Assembly: GCA_900770055.1 (NCBI GenBank) | Contig: CAAGJD010000002.1 | Span: forward strand, 1-15,523 | Reading direction: 5' to 3' | Origin: Acholeplasmatales bacterium | GTDB lineage: Bacteria > Bacillota_I > Bacilli_A > Acholeplasmatales > Anaeroplasmataceae | DNA: 15,523 bases | Shown here: in pieces, positions 13,941 to 15,523 of the stretch | Numbering within the stretch: position 1 is the stretch's first letter | Layout of the letters: each line of letters opens with the position of its first letter | The notes under the pieces: generated by a model | What the model saw: the letters and a program-made list of their open reading frames with translations, nothing else | What the model was told of the DNA's origin: nothing | Databases searched by the model: none | Made by a program: the position numbers and the translations under genes

Positions 13941-14663
13941 ATGTTAAAGCTTATTAGGTTTATTAAGGAAGCTAATTTCTCTACATTATCAGGTTCATTA
14001 TGCTTTTTTCTTATTATGAATGGTGGTGCCTATATATTCTTATTTGCTAGTATTACAGGCTATTTTATTAATTATAGCGAATTAATTAATAGATTAAATA
14101 TTAATACTGATGTTAAAAATTTATTAATATATTTATTTTCTAATGCTTCAAATATGCGAGTAAATATTTTTTTAATTATTTTTAGTATTTATTCATCATC
14201 AAGCCTTTATTATCATTTTTTATCTGTATGTCAGATTTTGTTAGATAGAAAAATAGACTATAAATTTAATAAAAGAATTAGCTCAATAATCATATCTTTA
14301 TTATTAATGCTAATAATATCAAGCTCAATAATTATTCTATCTTTTCTTCCATTATTTTTTAGTAATAGATTAATCTATTCTTATATTATATTCATCTTAT
14401 TTATTATTCTATTTATTTATATTGCGAATGTTATAGCTTTACAAAGCTTTTCATTCAAAAAGCTTAAAAAAGGTTTTTTATTTAGCTTTTTATATGTGAT
14501 AGTATTCTCAATTGGCTTTGTTATATTTATTACGTTATTTTCTAATTTTAAAGCTATTTATGGATGCTTCTCGGCATTAATTATTTTTTTATTTTATCTT
14601 TATATGATAATTAATGGAATACTTATAGGTATAAGACTTAATTGGAAAAATATAGAAGAATAA
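13941..14663 (+). CDS. YihY/BrkB-family inner membrane protein
   Basis: The protein has 240 residues and about six membrane segments by inspection (near 20-44, 76-100, 112-140, 144-168, 178-202 and 206-232). The N-terminus with GSLCFFLIMNGGAYIFLF and the final helices containing YGCFSALIIFLFYLYMIINGILIGIRLNW resemble the YihY/virulence factor BrkB family, which in other bacteria reads YG.lg..i..l.WlY..s.ilL.Ga..N. No biochemical function is established for the family, and an earlier claim that it is RNase BN is known to be wrong. GGTG lies 5 nt before the ATG. It starts 34 nt after malQ with no terminator between them and is followed 37 nt later by the deacetylase gene, so cotranscription is possible. 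Confidence 0.75.
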   Translation: MLKLIRFIKEANFSTLSGSLCFFLIMNGGAYIFLFASITGYFINYSELINRLNINTDVKNLLIYLFSNASNMRVNIFLIIFSIYSSSSLYYHFLSVCQILLDRKIDYKFNKRISSIIISLLLMLIISSSIIILSFLPLFFSNRLIYSYIIFILFIILFIYIANVIALQSFSFKKLKKGFLFSFLYVIVFSIGFVIFITLFSNFKAIYGCFSALIIFLFYLYMIINGILIGIRLNWKNIEE

Positions 14664-14700
14664 ATAGCATTTAATTATTGATAATATTAATGGTGATTAG

Positions 14701-15438
14701 ATGAAAATGAAAAGATATTTATTATTAGCTATAGCTACTATATCAATACTTTTATGCAGTATAGGTATTTACGCAAAGGGCTATGGAGTAGGACCTTGTA
14801 GTGATGGTAAAAGACCAAATTGTGAGGATCCTATTATTACAAAAAATAATGGCTATTGCATAGGTAAAGATGAAAAGGTAGTTTATTTAACGTTCGATTG
14901 TGGCTATGAAAATGGTTATACTAATGCGATTTTAGATACATTAAGTGCTAATGATGTTAAAGCAATATTTTTTATTACAGGACATTATCTTAATACTAGC
15001 GAGGCTATTGTAAGAAGAATGGTAGAAGAAGGTCATATAGTAGGGAATCACTCTTATTCACATAGAAGCTTTACAAAATTAAGTAGTAATGAAATAATAA
15101 GTGATTGTAAAAAGCTTGAGGATTTATATTATCAAAAAATTGGTATAGAAATGTCAAAATATATTAGACCACCAAAAGGTGAATATGATAATAATAGTCA
15201 AACAGCATTAGCTAATAACGGATATAAATCAATATTTTGGTCACTAGCCTATGTTGATTGGAATAAAGATTTGTTTTACGGAAATGAATATTCTTATAAA
15301 AAGGTAATGAATAAAATGCATAATGGAGCAATTATCCTAATGCATACAGTTTCAAAGGATAATATGACAGATTTAGATAAAATAATAAAGAAGCTTAAGA
15401 ATGATGGTTATGAATTTATGAGTGTAGATACATTATAA
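14701..15438 (+). CDS. pdaA: PdaA-like polysaccharide deacetylase
   Basis: This is a carbohydrate esterase family 4 protein of 245 residues, closest by eye to PdaA, which deacetylates N-acetylmuramic acid so that muramic delta-lactam can form in spore cortex. Residues 1-25 look like a signal peptide (MKMKRYLLLAIATISILL, possible cleavage after IYA). The NodB-type domain follows: motif 1 LTFDCGYENGYT (63-74, catalytic Asp66), HSYSH metal ligands (His117, His121), RPPKG (156-160), SLAYVDW (181-187) and HTVSKDN (215-221, His215). The DWN and HTVS.DN segments are characteristic of PdaA. Where canonical deacetylases have a second Asp and PdaA has Asn, this protein has Cys67. The ATG at 14701 is chosen because GGTGAT is 3 nt upstream, as at other genes here; an ATG two codons later is possible. 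Confidence 0.88.
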   Translation: MKMKRYLLLAIATISILLCSIGIYAKGYGVGPCSDGKRPNCEDPIITKNNGYCIGKDEKVVYLTFDCGYENGYTNAILDTLSANDVKAIFFITGHYLNTSEAIVRRMVEEGHIVGNHSYSHRSFTKLSSNEIISDCKKLEDLYYQKIGIEMSKYIRPPKGEYDNNSQTALANNGYKSIFWSLAYVDWNKDLFYGNEYSYKKVMNKMHNGAIILMHTVSKDNMTDLDKIIKKLKNDGYEFMSVDTL

Positions 15439-15453
15439 GTTTTATGGTATAAT
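15425..15453 (+). promoter_or_regulatory. Probable promoter of the truncated right-end gene
   Basis: It has a perfect TATAAT (15448-15453) with an extended TG (15445-15446) and TAGATA at 15425-15430 (4 of 6 match to TTGACA) at 17 nt spacing. It overlaps the end of the deacetylase gene and predicts a leader of about 14 nt carrying AGAGGGTG. Confidence 0.55.
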
Positions 15454-15473
15454 CATCCTAAGAGGGTGTTTAT

Positions 15474-15499
15474 ATGTACAATTATATTATTACTACAGA
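15474..15499 (+). CDS. Start of an unidentified gene, cut by the contig end (partial)
   Basis: An ATG at 15474 follows AGAGGGTG (15461-15468) with the GGTG-N5-ATG spacing common in this window, and a promoter lies just upstream. Only MYNYIITT, perhaps plus Glu, can be trusted; everything from base 15500 is adapter sequence. No function can be given. Confidence 0.55.
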
Positions 15500-15523
15500 A
15501 GATCGGAAGAGCACACGTCTGAA
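15500..15523. other. Illumina TruSeq adapter sequence (artefact)
   Basis: The last 24 bases begin AGATCGGAAGAGC and continue with the read 1 3' adapter without a mismatch. They are not genomic. The first base or two could also be native, because the preceding genomic sequence ends in GAA-like bases. Confidence 0.97.

Noticed and set aside
1..15499. Mycoplasma-type genetic code suggested by low GC and the SUF/PDF gene set
   Set aside because: Several conserved genes end cleanly at TGA (sufD, ylbE, rimM, trmD), Trp is encoded by TGG, and spore and peptidoglycan genes are present.
1..15523. Mobile elements, CRISPR arrays, tRNA/rRNA genes, riboswitches or a novel defence system
   Set aside because: No repeat-spacer pattern, transposase, integrase, tRNA-like fold or long structured leader was seen; all intergenic gaps are under about 110 bases and the genes are core or sporulation-linked.

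Overview
The window is a low-GC (about 30% by eye) Bacillota-type chromosome segment made almost entirely of core genes. UGA is used as a stop (sufD, ylbE, rimM and trmD all end in TGA), so this is not a code-4 mollicute. Several genes belong to endospore-forming Bacilli: ylbD (coat protein family), ylbE, ylbF/ricF, a tiny YjcZ-type membrane protein, a SpoVB-like flippase and a PdaA-like cortex deacetylase. The best inference is a spore-forming member of the Bacilli/Erysipelotrichia side of the phylum, probably uncultured; nothing seen fixes a genus. The right end carries Illumina adapter sequence, so this is a draft short-read contig end.

Layout. (1) 1-6921, plus strand: the end of leuS, a membrane protein of the aromatic acid exporter (FUSC) type fused to a degenerate HAD domain, the complete iron-sulfur assembly operon sufC-sufD-sufS-sufU-sufB, and a SpoU/TrmH RNA methyltransferase. 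Gaps are 17 nt or less, or the genes overlap, and the run ends at a clear hairpin terminator. (2) 6931-7980, minus strand: three genes reading leftward, a coiled-coil small protein, the 47-residue YjcZ-like protein and peptide deformylase (def), ending at a terminator that faces the previous one. (3) 8026-10528, plus: SpoVB-like flippase, then ylbD-ylbE-ylbF in Bacillus subtilis order. (4) 10529-11145: a terminator whose 3' arm supplies the -35 box of the next promoter, then rpsP-khpA and a second terminator. (5) 11175-15438: rimM-trmD-malQ, overlapping or nearly so, then a YihY-family membrane protein and a PdaA-like deacetylase. (6) 15425-15499: a promoter and the first codons of another gene, followed by adapter at 15500-15523.

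Functional reading. SufS, SufU and SufBCD together make and deliver Fe-S clusters. rpsP, khpA, rimM and trmD serve ribosome assembly and tRNA modification in a reduced version of the usual rpsP operon, with malQ in the place where rplS often follows trmD. No mobile element, CRISPR array, tRNA or rRNA was seen, and no new multi-gene system was recognised. The most unusual items are the FUSC/pseudo-HAD fusion, the shortened SufD, a RicF homologue lacking C-terminal cysteines, the shared terminator/promoter at rpsP, and the adapter at the end.
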